From Candidatus Ruminimicrobium bovinum (lineage in GTDB: Bacteria; Elusimicrobiota; Endomicrobiia; Endomicrobiales; Endomicrobiaceae), in assembly GCA_900316875.1 (NCBI GenBank), contig ONEP01000127.1, forward strand, positions 1 to 33,919: a stretch of DNA of 33,919 bases, read 5' to 3'. Position numbers and translations under genes: made by a program. The notes under the pieces are model-generated. The model worked only from the letters and a program-made list of their open reading frames with translations, was not told the origin of the DNA and did no database searches. Of the stretch, positions 9,150 to 17,541 are shown in pieces. How positions within the stretch are numbered: the stretch's first letter is position 1; each line of letters opens with the position of its first letter.

Positions 9150-11561
9150 TTACCGTCCGTTATCAAAAAATTGTTTTGCAATTTTTGCACAGTTTATGGC
9201 ATCCTGTGCATATCCGTCAGCATTTATGCTATCCGCAAAACTTTTTGTAACCGGAGCTCCGCCGACAATAATTTTTGTTTTTAAATTCATTTTTTGTTTT
9301 AACTTAATAACTTTTTCCATTTCTGTCATTGTAGTTGTCATAAGAGCGGAAAGTCCGATAATATCCGCATTATATTCCATTGCTTTATCAATTATTGTTT
9401 GCTCGTCGACATTTTTGCCCAAATCGTAAACTTCAAATCCGAAACTTTCAAGAACGGCACATACTATATTCTTACCTATATCGTGAACATCGCCTTTAAC
9501 CGTAGCCATAACAACTTTACCTGCAACGGAATTTTTTTCCTTTTTTAATTTCGGTTTTAAATAAGCAAATGCTTTTTGTGCCGTTTCGGCAGACATTATA
9601 ACCTGCGGTAAAAAATACTCTTTTGAATTGAACTTTTCACCGACAATATTTAATGCTTTTAAAATCAAATCATTTGATATTGTTAACGGAGTTACATTTT
9701 GTTTTAAAAGTTCGTCGGTAAAATCAACAATATAATCTTTATCACCGTTTAAAATTGCATTGAAAAGCTTTTCTTCCGTTGAAAGTTCTTTTATATTTTT
9801 AACCTGTTGTTTTTGAAATGCGGAATATTTTTTAACATATTCTTTTGCATTGGCATCTTTGTTATTTAACAAATTTCGTGCATATTCATCATCAATGGTC
9901 CAATCAAGCCCCGGATTACATATTGCAATATCAAGCCCTGCTTCTTGTGCCATTTTAAAAAATGTGGAGTTTAAAATCTGCCTTGCAGGTAATCCGAAAG
10001 AAATATTTGATACACCGAGAAGTATTTTGTTTTCCGGATAAAGCTGTTTTGACTTTGTAACGGCTTTTAACGTTTCTTGTGCCTGTTCCGGTGAGGAACT
10101 TGCAGACAATGTTAAATAATCAAAAATTATTTCATTTTTATTTATATTATATTTATTCGCAAATTTTAGAATTTTTTCGGCAATTTGAAGTCTTTCTTGC
10201 GCTGTCTTGGGAATACCTTTTTCGTCAACCGTCAATGCAATTACACTTGCACCGTATCTTTTTACTATAGGCAAAATCAATTTAAGTTTTTCTTCTTCGC
10301 CGTTTACGGAATTTATCAGCGGCTTACCCGCACAATGTTTGCAAGCGGCTTCTATTGCTTTATATGAACTTGAATCTATTGACAAAGGCAGCTGAACAAT
10401 TTCCTGTATTTCATTGACTGCGGTTATAAGTAAATTTGTTTCATCACCGCCGGGAAGCCCCATATTTACATCAAGTATATCTGCTCCGTTTTTGCTTTGA
10501 TTTCTTGCTTCGGACTTAACTAATGCAAAAATATTTTTAGACAGTTCTTCCTGAAAATTTTTTCTACCCGTCGGGTTTATCCTTTCCCCTATTTTTACCG
10601 GTTTTTTTAATAAATTCAAATTTATTGCTTTTGTTCTTGAAGATAATAAATGATGAGAAACTTTTTTCCTTTCAACAGGTTTTTTATTTTTTAAATTTTC
10701 GGATAATAATTTTATGTATTGAGGATTTGTTCCGCAACAACCGCCGAACATATTTATACCGTATTGATATGCTTTAAGGCAAACTTCAACAAATTCTTCC
10801 GGTGTTCCGGGATATACCGTTTTTCTGTTTATAAATTGAGGCATTCCGGCATTAGGTTTGAACGATATCGGCAAGTTTGTATTTTCGGATAATGTTTTTG
10901 CAAATTTTAAAAGTTGTGAAGGTCCGACTGAACAATTCATTCCGAGTGCCGTAACATCAAGACTTTCCGCCATAGCAACAAAACTTAAAATGTCGGTTCC
11001 GGTAACCGTAGTTCCTTCCTCGGTAAAAGACATTTGAACAATAATCGGTCCGTCATAAACATCACGGGCAGCAAGCACTGCCGCTTTAAGTTCCTTAATT
11101 TCGGTCATTGTTTCTATAACAATCAAATCAACGGCACTGTCTCTTAAAATTTCCGCCTGCTGTTTAAAAGCATCATAAGCCAAGTCAAAAGAAACGGAAC
11201 CTAACGGCTGAATATAAGAACCTACCGAAGAAATATCACCTGCAACAAAAGCACCTGTTCTTTTTGCTTCCTGCTTTGCAAGTAAAACACCTGCATTTAT
11301 AATATCTTCTATTTTATCTTCAAGGTTATATTGTGAAAGTTTTATTTTGTTTGCACCGAAAGTATTTGAAAAAATAATATCCGAGCCGGCATCAATATAT
11401 GAAGCATAAATCTGCTTTATTCTTTCCGGAAATTTTATATTAAGTTCTTCCGGAGTTGACACATCATTAACAAAACCGAACTTTTGAAGTTCGGTTCCGG
11501 TAGCACCATCAAGTATTAAAACTTTTTGTTTTAAAAGATTTATAAAATCTTGTTTTTTCAT
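9150..11561 (-). CDS. metH: Cobalamin-dependent methionine synthase, short form without the reactivation domain
   Basis: 803 residues; transfers a methyl group from 5-methyltetrahydrofolate through cobalamin to homocysteine. Domains in order: homocysteine-binding barrel with zinc cysteines C210, C275 and C276; pterin-binding barrel starting with KIGERINPTGR near residue 320; four-helix cap; B12 domain with D691-V-H693-D-I-G, where His693 is the lower axial cobalt ligand, and a closing GGAPVT segment. The AdoMet-binding reactivation domain (about 330 residues in E. coli MetH) is absent. That is known for some bacteria, for example Thermotoga-type MetH, where a separate activator is used. None is visible here. 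The start lies 3 nt after the pyk remnant's stop. Confidence 0.93.
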   Translation of the reverse strand: MKKQDFINLLKQKVLILDGATGTELQKFGFVNDVSTPEELNIKFPERIKQIYASYIDAGSDIIFSNTFGANKIKLSQYNLEDKIEDIINAGVLLAKQEAKRTGAFVAGDISSVGSYIQPLGSVSFDLAYDAFKQQAEILRDSAVDLIVIETMTEIKELKAAVLAARDVYDGPIIVQMSFTEEGTTVTGTDILSFVAMAESLDVTALGMNCSVGPSQLLKFAKTLSENTNLPISFKPNAGMPQFINRKTVYPGTPEEFVEVCLKAYQYGINMFGGCCGTNPQYIKLLSENLKNKKPVERKKVSHHLLSSRTKAINLNLLKKPVKIGERINPTGRKNFQEELSKNIFALVKSEARNQSKNGADILDVNMGLPGGDETNLLITAVNEIQEIVQLPLSIDSSSYKAIEAACKHCAGKPLINSVNGEEEKLKLILPIVKRYGASVIALTVDEKGIPKTAQERLQIAEKILKFANKYNINKNEIIFDYLTLSASSSPEQAQETLKAVTKSKQLYPENKILLGVSNISFGLPARQILNSTFFKMAQEAGLDIAICNPGLDWTIDDEYARNLLNNKDANAKEYVKKYSAFQKQQVKNIKELSTEEKLFNAILNGDKDYIVDFTDELLKQNVTPLTISNDLILKALNIVGEKFNSKEYFLPQVIMSAETAQKAFAYLKPKLKKEKNSVAGKVVMATVKGDVHDIGKNIVCAVLESFGFEVYDLGKNVDEQTIIDKAMEYNADIIGLSALMTTTMTEMEKVIKLKQKMNLKTKIIVGGAPVTKSFADSINADGYAQDAINCAKIAKQFFDNGR

Positions 11562-11564
11562 TGT

Positions 11565-12587
11565 TTACAGACGATAACTGTTTTTTTCGGTAAATTTTAT
11601 TATGTTACCCATCATTGCAACGGCTTTATCCGGATATTTACCTACCGCAGTTTCGGCAGACAACATAACAAAATTACTTCCGTCAATTATTGCATTTGCA
11701 ACATCACTTACTTCCGCTCTTGTAGGTGTAGGTGATTCCACCATACTTTCAAGCATTTGAGTTGCCGTAATTACGAATTTATCTCATGACCTGCATTTTT
11801 TTATCAAATATTTTTGAACAATGGGAACCGTCCATAAAGGTATTGATATTCCAAGGTCGCCCCTTGCAACCATAACACCGTCACATGCTTCTATAATTGA
11901 AATAATATTTTCAATACCCTCTCTGTCTTCTATTTTTGCAACCAATTTACAGTTAGGATGTTTTTGCTGCACGGTTTTTTGTAAAGCAACCATATCTGCC
12001 TTATTTCTTACAAAAGAATTTGCAATGTAATCAAGTTTATGTTTTATTGCAAATTCAATATGTTTCATATCATGTTCTTCAATTTCTGGAAAATGAAGTT
12101 TGGCATCCGGTATATTTACACCTTTATGTTCCTTCAATAAATAATCCATTTCAACTTCCGTAACTATAAAACTTTTTGAAACGGATTTAACAGTCAACTT
12201 TAAATTACCGTCATCAATAAATATTGCAAGCCCTTTCTTGAAATCGGTTATCGGACCGGAATAATCAATTGATACGGTATTGGAATTACCGATAATCGGT
12301 TCCAATGTTAAAGTTAATTTTTGTCCTTTTTTCAATGCAACCGGTTTTGAACCTTTTAGTTTTCCTACCCTTATTCTGTGGCCTTCCAAATCACCCAAAA
12401 TTTTTACTTTTTTATTGTATTGTTTATTTAATTTTCTAACCAATGCAATATCTTTTTCGTATTGTTCAAATGTCCCGTGAGAAAAATTTAAACGAACAAC
12501 CGTCATGCCGGAATCGGCCATACTTTTTAAAATTTTTATTGACCTTGTTGAAGGTCCCATTGTGCAAATAATACCTGTTTTAGACAT
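11565..12587 (-). pseudogene. pyk: Pyruvate kinase gene with an in-frame TGA and no C-terminal domain
   Basis: The first 267 codons (ending at TGA 11786-11784) are a good pyruvate kinase N-terminus: ICTMGPSTRS, VRLNFSHG, an inserted B domain, KIEDREGIENI and MVARGDLG. Reading through the TGA in the same frame continues at once with [28 protein letters not shown] and [12 protein letters not shown]. It then stops at 11567-11565 after 340 codons in total. Aligned with the usual sequence the TGA replaces one residue between KKC and the ITATQ motif, with no insertion or deletion. The C-terminal ~120 residues (regulatory domain) of a normal ~470-residue enzyme are missing, yet metH starts 3 nt later. 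TGA serves as an ordinary stop elsewhere in the window. A GGAG ribosome site precedes ATG 12587. Nonsense-mutated pseudogene, readthrough or an assembly error are all possible. Confidence 0.8.
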
Positions 12588-12608
12588 ATAAAAACACTCC
12601 GTAATTTT

Positions 12609-12696
12609 GGGTTATCGGTTTTTGGGTTATAAGGTTATAAGTTACTTTTTAGTTGCTACTTAACTCATAACCCTATAAACTTATAAATTTATAACC
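12609..12696. repeat. Intergenic palindromic AT-rich repeat, longer copy
   Basis: Between trpB2 and pyk. Arms 12624-12644 and 12661-12681 are inverted copies; the mismatches are mostly ones that give G-U pairs in minus-strand RNA, around a 16-nt loop. A perfect 14-bp palindrome follows at 12681-12694. Short units reading GGTTATAAG, or the reverse, recur throughout, and a shorter relative lies at 20179-20205. It could act as a processing, terminator-like or REP-type element. Confidence 0.6.
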
Positions 12697-12700
12697 TCTG

Positions 12701-14071
12701 TTAAATGTTTACTTTTGGTAAATCTTTTAATGCTTTTTGAACTTCTTCTTCGGAATAGTCACAATCCTGTATTTGTCCCGATAAATATTGTTCGTAAGCA
12801 GTCAAATCAAAATGCCCGTGACCGGACAAATTGAATAATATAGTTTTAGCTTTTCCTTCTTCTTTTGCTTTTAATGCTTCATCAATTGCAACTTTTATTG
12901 CATGTGAAGATTCCGGTGCAGGAAGTATTCCTTCACACCTTGCAAAAGTTACCGCAGCTTCAAAAACTTCTCTTTGTTTAACAACTACCGATTCTGCAAG
13001 TTTTTCTTTAACAATTGCAGATACCAAAGGTGATGCTCCATGATACCTTAACCCGCCTGCATGTATTGCACTTGGCATAAATGTATGTCCCAAAGTATAC
13101 ATTTTAAATGCAGGTGTAAAACCTGATAAATCACCGTAATCGTAAGCATAAACACCTTTAGAAAGTTTAGGACATGCCGAAGGTTCGGCGGCTATTGCCC
13201 TTAAATTTTTATGTGTTCCGTTTATTTTATCCATTATAAAAGGAAATGCCATACCGGAAAAATTTGAACCGCCGCCCAAACATGCTATTACTATATCCGG
13301 ATAATCTCCTGCTATTTCCATTTGTTTTTTTGCTTCCAATCCTATAACCGTTTGATGCATTGCAACATGGTTTAAAACACTGCCTAACGAATATTTTGCA
13401 TTTTCATGAGTTATAACATCTTCAATGGCTTCCGATATCGCTATGCCTAATGAGCCGCTACAGTCAGGATCTTTTTCCAAAATTTTTCTTCCGGCTTCTG
13501 TTTGTGTTGAAGGGCTTGCATAAACATTTGCACCGTAAACCTGCATAAGCGATTTTCTGTAAGGTTTCTGTTGAAAAGAAACTTTTACCATATATACCAC
13601 ACATTCTATACCGAACATTTTACAAGCCATAGCAAGTGCGGACCCCCATTGACCTGCACCCGTTTCGGTTGCAATTCTTTTTGTACCTGCTTTTTTATTA
13701 TAATATACTTGTGCTACGGCAGAATTTGATTTATGGCTTCCCGACGGGCTTACACCTTCATTTTTGAAATATATTTTTGCGGGAGTATCAAGAAATTTTT
13801 CAAGATTTGTTGCCCTTATTAAAGGTGAAGGTCTCCATATTTTATAAATATCCCTAACTTCTTCCGGAATGTCTATCCATCTTTCTCTGCTTACTTCCTG
13901 TTCAACGATTTCTTCCGGAAAAATTTGACACAAATCATCTTTGGTTGCAATTTTACCGGTTCTTGAATTAAACGCAGGTTCCAAAGGTGCAGGCAAATCC
14001 GCCTGAATGTTATACCATTGTTTCGGTATATCCTGCTCACTTAAAATTATTTTTTTATTTTTTAAAGACAT
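12701..14071 (-). CDS. trpB: Tryptophan synthase beta chain, TrpB2 type
   Basis: 456 residues of the fold II PLP family, catalysing condensation of serine with indole to tryptophan. PLP-binding K114 lies in GSHKSNSA, and a CLGGGSNFSG glycine loop binds the PLP phosphate. The extra-long N-terminus (QWYNIQADLPAPLEPA, then WRPSPLIRA) is typical of TrpB2 rather than the TrpB1 partner of TrpA. No trpA or other trp gene is present here, which suits indole salvage. A strong AAGGAG ribosome site (14085-14080) lies 8-9 nt before the start and a consensus promoter lies about 140 nt upstream, with a structured leader between them. Confidence 0.95.
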   Translation of the reverse strand: MSLKNKKIILSEQDIPKQWYNIQADLPAPLEPAFNSRTGKIATKDDLCQIFPEEIVEQEVSRERWIDIPEEVRDIYKIWRPSPLIRATNLEKFLDTPAKIYFKNEGVSPSGSHKSNSAVAQVYYNKKAGTKRIATETGAGQWGSALAMACKMFGIECVVYMVKVSFQQKPYRKSLMQVYGANVYASPSTQTEAGRKILEKDPDCSGSLGIAISEAIEDVITHENAKYSLGSVLNHVAMHQTVIGLEAKKQMEIAGDYPDIVIACLGGGSNFSGMAFPFIMDKINGTHKNLRAIAAEPSACPKLSKGVYAYDYGDLSGFTPAFKMYTLGHTFMPSAIHAGGLRYHGASPLVSAIVKEKLAESVVVKQREVFEAAVTFARCEGILPAPESSHAIKVAIDEALKAKEEGKAKTILFNLSGHGHFDLTAYEQYLSGQIQDCDYSEEEVQKALKDLPKVNI

Positions 14072-14206
14072 AAATAAAACTCCTTTTTTGAATTTTTTAA
14101 AAGTGTTCCAATATTAAAAGCAAACTTAACACCATCGAAATTCAAAAAGGTTTTGAAAAAAGAATATTAAGAGATGATTACAAACACTTACCTTTATCAT
14201 AAATAT
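14072..14206 (-). promoter_or_regulatory. Structured trpB2 leader with alternative foldings around the ribosome binding site
   Basis: In minus-strand RNA the stretch from 14150 to 14138 (CCTTTTTGAATTT) is complementary to 14095-14082, which includes part of the AAGGAG site; pairing would hide it. The same stretch overlaps the 3' arm of a local 7-bp hairpin (14157-14151 with 14147-14141, loop 14150-14148). The two foldings exclude each other, which is the usual layout of a translational switch. A nested GTGTT/AACAC pair (14132-14128 with about 14107-14103) could extend the long hairpin. Predicted by eye, not tested. Confidence 0.45.
14126..14200 (-). CDS. Possible 24-residue leader peptide upstream of trpB2
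   Basis: ATG 14200-14198 opens a 24-codon frame ending in Arg-Trp-Cys-stop; the Trp codon is at 14134-14132 and the stop at 14128-14126. The start lies about 6 nt after the predicted transcription start and has no Shine-Dalgarno, so translation would have to be leaderless. Its codons 18-21 coincide with the stretch that can mask the trpB2 ribosome site, so a ribosome waiting at the Trp codon would free that site. There is only one Trp codon and the composition is low-complexity, so it may be chance. Confidence 0.25.
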   Translation of the reverse strand: MIKVSVCNHLLIFFFQNLFEFRWC

Positions 14207-14212
14207 CTTTTT

Positions 14213-14242
14213 ATTATATCTAAAATTTGCTGTTTTTGTCAA
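14213..14242 (-). promoter_or_regulatory. Consensus sigma-70 promoter for trpB2
   Basis: TTGACA (14242-14237) and TATAAT (14218-14213) on the minus strand, 18 nt apart; both hexamers match the consensus perfectly. Transcription would start near 14206. Confidence 0.8.
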
Positions 14243-14289
14243 TTTTTTACTAATATTTTTGTTCAAAGACAAAAATACAAAAATATTGT

Positions 14290-14295
14290 ATAATT
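14290..14295 (+). promoter_or_regulatory. -10 box of a probable leaderless recG promoter
   Basis: TATAAT, preceded by TG at one base's distance or less, lies 5 nt before ATG 14301. Transcription would therefore start at or beside the start codon. No good -35 hexamer and no Shine-Dalgarno are visible. Confidence 0.4.
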
Positions 14296-14300
14296 AGAAA

Positions 14301-16370
14301 ATGAATTTATATGAAAACATACAATTTTTGAAAGGTATCGGTCCAAAAAGAGCGAAAGCACTTAATAAGTTAAATATTAAAAACATTGCGGATTTACTGA
14401 CTTTTTTCCCGCGAGCCCATCAGGACAGAAATATTATTTTACCGATACTTTCTTCACAATTTTCCGGGCACAAATGTATTTTTGGCAAAATAACAAACGC
14501 TTACACAAAAAAATTATCAAAAAATTTAGCTGTATTTTGTATTGATGTATCGGATAATACCGGAACCGTTACCGGAGAATTTTTTAGAAAAATTTCACCA
14601 TATTCAAAATATGATATTTTTGAAAATTTAAGAAATAATTTATCCGTTGGAAAATATGTTTATCTTTACGGTATCCAAAACGGAATTTTTAAATTCTCCG
14701 TTGAAGACTTTGAAATTATTGATAATCCGCAAATAAAACCTTTGTTTTTTAAAAGACTGCTGCCGGTATACAATTTAACTTCGGGAATAAATCAGAAATT
14801 TTTATTGAATTTAATGTTGCCTGTAGTAACGGAATTTGCAAAATATTATCCGGATATAGTTCCGCAAAACATAATGCCCGTATCGGAAGCAATTTACAAA
14901 TTGCATTTTCCCAATAACAAACAAGAATATGAACTTGCAAGACAAACTTTTGCCTTACAGGAATTTTTTATATTACAACTTATGATTTTAATAGCTAAAA
15001 ATAAAAACGGAACAAATTATAAAGCTCAAAAATATCAAATAAAAAAAACTCTGTTATCGGTATTCAAACAAAACTTAACTTTTGATTTTACAAAAGCACA
15101 AAAAAAAGCAATAAATGAAATTTTTAACGATATGTTAAGTTCCGAAGTTATGAACAGAATGTTAATGGGTGATGTAGGTTCCGGTAAAACGGTAGTTGCA
15201 TTAAGCGCCATATTACTTGCTATAGAAAACGGATATCAGGCAGCAATAATTGCACCTACGGAAATTTTAGCCGAACAACATTTTTTAACTTTCGGTAATT
15301 TATTAAAAAATTTAAATATAAAAATAGATTTGGTTACATCCTCAATATTAAAAAAAATTAAACAAAAAGATGAAATTTTAAATTCAATAGCTACCGGGAA
15401 AACAAATATTATAATCGGAACTCATTCGGTTATGGAAGACAGAGTAAAATTTAAAAACATAAGTCTTGTAGTGATAGATGAACAACACAGGTTCGGTGTT
15501 ATGCAAAAAGTTTCGGCACTTGCCAAAGGAGCCACACCTGATGTACTTATGATGACGGCAACTCCGATACCGAGAGGTTTGGCAATGACAATATACGGAG
15601 AGATAGATGTAAGTATTATAGACCAACTTCCGCCGGGAAGGATTCCGATAAAAACAACTTGTGTAACGGAGAATGAAGCATACAAAAAAGTTTCGGCAGA
15701 AATCAGCAAGAAAAACCAAGCATATATAGTTTATCCTTTAGTAGATGAATCCGATAAAACAGAATTAAAATCGGCTGTTACCGAAGCCGAAAACTTATCA
15801 AAAACCGTTTTTAAAAATTTTAAAGTAGGACTTTTACACGGTAAAATGAAACCGAAAGAAAAAAATGAGGTAATGACAAAATTTAAGAATAAAAATTTTG
15901 ATATTTTAATATCAACAACCGTTATAGAAGTCGGTATAGACATTCCGGATGCAACCGTTATGGTAATAGAACACGCCGACAGATTCGGGCTTGCAACACT
16001 TCACCAACTTAGAGGAAGAGTAGGAAGAAGCAAAAAACAATCCTATTGTATGTTGGTATCTGATTCAAAAAGTAAAAAAGCAAAACAACGATTATCTGTT
16101 ATGACACAAACAAACGACGGTTTTAAAATTGCCTCACATGATTTGGATATGAGAGGCCCCGGAGATTTTATCGGAACAAAACAACACGGCTTTCCGGAAT
16201 TTAAAGCCGGTAATATTATAAAAGATTTAAAGCTGATAGAACTTGCCAAAGAAAAAGCAGCCGTTATAATACAACAAGATCCTGAATTAAAATCCGCAAA
16301 TAATAATGAAATTAAAAATTTTATAAACAATAATCATTTAAACATATCAAAAATAATACAGGTAGGATAA
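14301..16370 (+). CDS. recG: ATP-dependent DNA helicase RecG
   Basis: 689 residues, normal length. RecG remodels stalled replication forks and branch-migrates Holliday junctions. The N-terminal wedge domain begins with FLKGIGPKRAKAL. Helicase motifs in order: Walker A GDVGSGKT at 290-297, IAPTEILAEQH (Ia), DEQH at 393-396 (II), MTATPIPRGLAMT (III), then STTVIEVGIDIP and HQLRGRVGRS (V and VI). The C-terminal DMRGPGDFIGTKQHG wedge-contact segment is intact. It stands alone on the plus strand and converges on the pilus operon, with 16 nt between the stops. Confidence 0.97.
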   Translation: MNLYENIQFLKGIGPKRAKALNKLNIKNIADLLTFFPRAHQDRNIILPILSSQFSGHKCIFGKITNAYTKKLSKNLAVFCIDVSDNTGTVTGEFFRKISPYSKYDIFENLRNNLSVGKYVYLYGIQNGIFKFSVEDFEIIDNPQIKPLFFKRLLPVYNLTSGINQKFLLNLMLPVVTEFAKYYPDIVPQNIMPVSEAIYKLHFPNNKQEYELARQTFALQEFFILQLMILIAKNKNGTNYKAQKYQIKKTLLSVFKQNLTFDFTKAQKKAINEIFNDMLSSEVMNRMLMGDVGSGKTVVALSAILLAIENGYQAAIIAPTEILAEQHFLTFGNLLKNLNIKIDLVTSSILKKIKQKDEILNSIATGKTNIIIGTHSVMEDRVKFKNISLVVIDEQHRFGVMQKVSALAKGATPDVLMMTATPIPRGLAMTIYGEIDVSIIDQLPPGRIPIKTTCVTENEAYKKVSAEISKKNQAYIVYPLVDESDKTELKSAVTEAENLSKTVFKNFKVGLLHGKMKPKEKNEVMTKFKNKNFDILISTTVIEVGIDIPDATVMVIEHADRFGLATLHQLRGRVGRSKKQSYCMLVSDSKSKKAKQRLSVMTQTNDGFKIASHDLDMRGPGDFIGTKQHGFPEFKAGNIIKDLKLIELAKEKAAVIIQQDPELKSANNNEIKNFINNNHLNISKIIQVG

Positions 16371-16386
16371 TCTTTATAAAAATATT

Positions 16387-17541
16387 TTATTTAATCGGAA
16401 CCAAATGTGCATCCCAACCGCCGTTATAGGATTTTTTATATTGTCTTATCGGTGTTGTTTCATCGGTTAAACCATCGTAAATATTGTTGTAAGTTTGGTA
16501 AGCATAATATGCACCGCTTGCAACAAGTGCGGCGGCACCTGCGATACCAACTATTGGAATTTTTGCAACAAGTTCGGCAAAATCCCAAAAAACTTTTAAT
16601 TGTTTTGCAACTATCGGCAACATTCCTACGGCTACTATCGGGTCGAGGCCTGTTTTTGTATTTTCGTTTTCGGGAAACATATAACCGTCAACATTGTATA
16701 CGGCAGCTGCAGAATAAGCTGTTATAGGCGGCCACTTTATACCTATTAAATTTGCAAATAACGGATATCCTTTATTACTTTTTGCCGAAGGCAATTTTAC
16801 TCCGTAAGCAATAAATTTTTGGTCATAAAAATTTTTATCCTGCACATACCAAGAATACTTATCTTTTGCATAAGGAACGGAATCCACAATATGATAATGT
16901 TTCGATTTTAAGTCGATACAATAATTTTTTGTTTCATAATAATTAATGCCCTTTGTATTTTTTTTAAGTCCCAATAAAACCGAAGGATCCGAAATATTTG
17001 GAATGTTAAAATTTTTCAAATCATTTACAAACCTTGAAGGAACAACAATAACAGAACAATCCTTTGCGGGAATATCTTTTAATATTTGTAAATATTTCAT
17101 GTAATGTTCGGCTACTGCGGCATTTTGAATTGTTTGTATTGCATTGACTGCTTTTCTTAAATTTTGAACACCTGTTCTTGATGAAAAAGAATAATTTGAT
17201 TTACCCAAACATTTATAATCACTAAAGATTCCGGGTATCATGGAACCTGCAATTTTATCCGTGGATAAAGACGGAAACATTACAACTTTAGGATTTGAAG
17301 CCGCAGATAAAATTGTTGCAAGCAAATAATTTGTTGCACCTAAAATATTTAAAGTTCTTGCTTGCAAAGTTGCAACAGATAATACCGTATTATCTACGGA
17401 ATTTTGTAATATCATTCTATCTCTTATAAGTTTTGCAATATTTATCATCATCGCCCAACTTATAAGCAGTATCATCGTCAACACTATAAAGTAAGGAATA
17501 ACCTGCCCTTTATTGTTTTTTATTTGAAAAACTTTTTGCAT
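16387..17541 (-). CDS. TadG-like pilus/membrane protein
   Basis: About 384 residues. An N-terminal KGQVIPYFIVLTMILLISWA segment forms a membrane helix after a short positively charged stretch, followed by an amphipathic region rich in Ala, Gln and Asn (QNSVDNTVLSVATLQARTLN). This is the arrangement of TadG/TadE-like minor pseudopilins and Flp-pilus-associated proteins. A second hydrophobic stretch rich in Ala/Gly lies near residues 320-345. I prefer ATG 17541, which has AAGG about 8 nt upstream; ATG 17559 would add six residues. Either start overlaps the preceding tadE-like gene. Last gene of the gcvT-secretin-pilin run. Confidence 0.6.
   Translation of the reverse strand: MQKVFQIKNNKGQVIPYFIVLTMILLISWAMMINIAKLIRDRMILQNSVDNTVLSVATLQARTLNILGATNYLLATILSAASNPKVVMFPSLSTDKIAGSMIPGIFSDYKCLGKSNYSFSSRTGVQNLRKAVNAIQTIQNAAVAEHYMKYLQILKDIPAKDCSVIVVPSRFVNDLKNFNIPNISDPSVLLGLKKNTKGINYYETKNYCIDLKSKHYHIVDSVPYAKDKYSWYVQDKNFYDQKFIAYGVKLPSAKSNKGYPLFANLIGIKWPPITAYSAAAVYNVDGYMFPENENTKTGLDPIVAVGMLPIVAKQLKVFWDFAELVAKIPIVGIAGAAALVASGAYYAYQTYNNIYDGLTDETTPIRQYKKSYNGGWDAHLVPIK

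Noticed and set aside
9143-9190. Upstream in-frame ATG at 9190 as the mnmG start
   Set aside because: The added 16 residues overlap the metH coding end and do not resemble MnmG; the family N-terminus begins at ATG 9142, 7 nt after the metH stop.
11565-11756. A separate 63-residue gene
   Set aside because: It is in the same frame as, and continues, the pyruvate kinase; its ATG is an internal Met of the TQMLESM motif.
11784-11786. TGA reassigned to an amino acid across the genome, or selenocysteine
   Set aside because: TGA ends other genes here at ATGA overlaps (5369-5371, 6331-6333 and 18286-18284), and no selenocysteine is known at this pyruvate kinase position; no SECIS-like hairpin is obvious.
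14072-14300. A T-box or tRNA gene in the trpB2-recG gap
   Set aside because: No T-box consensus, no acceptor/T-arm sequence and no GC-rich stems were found.
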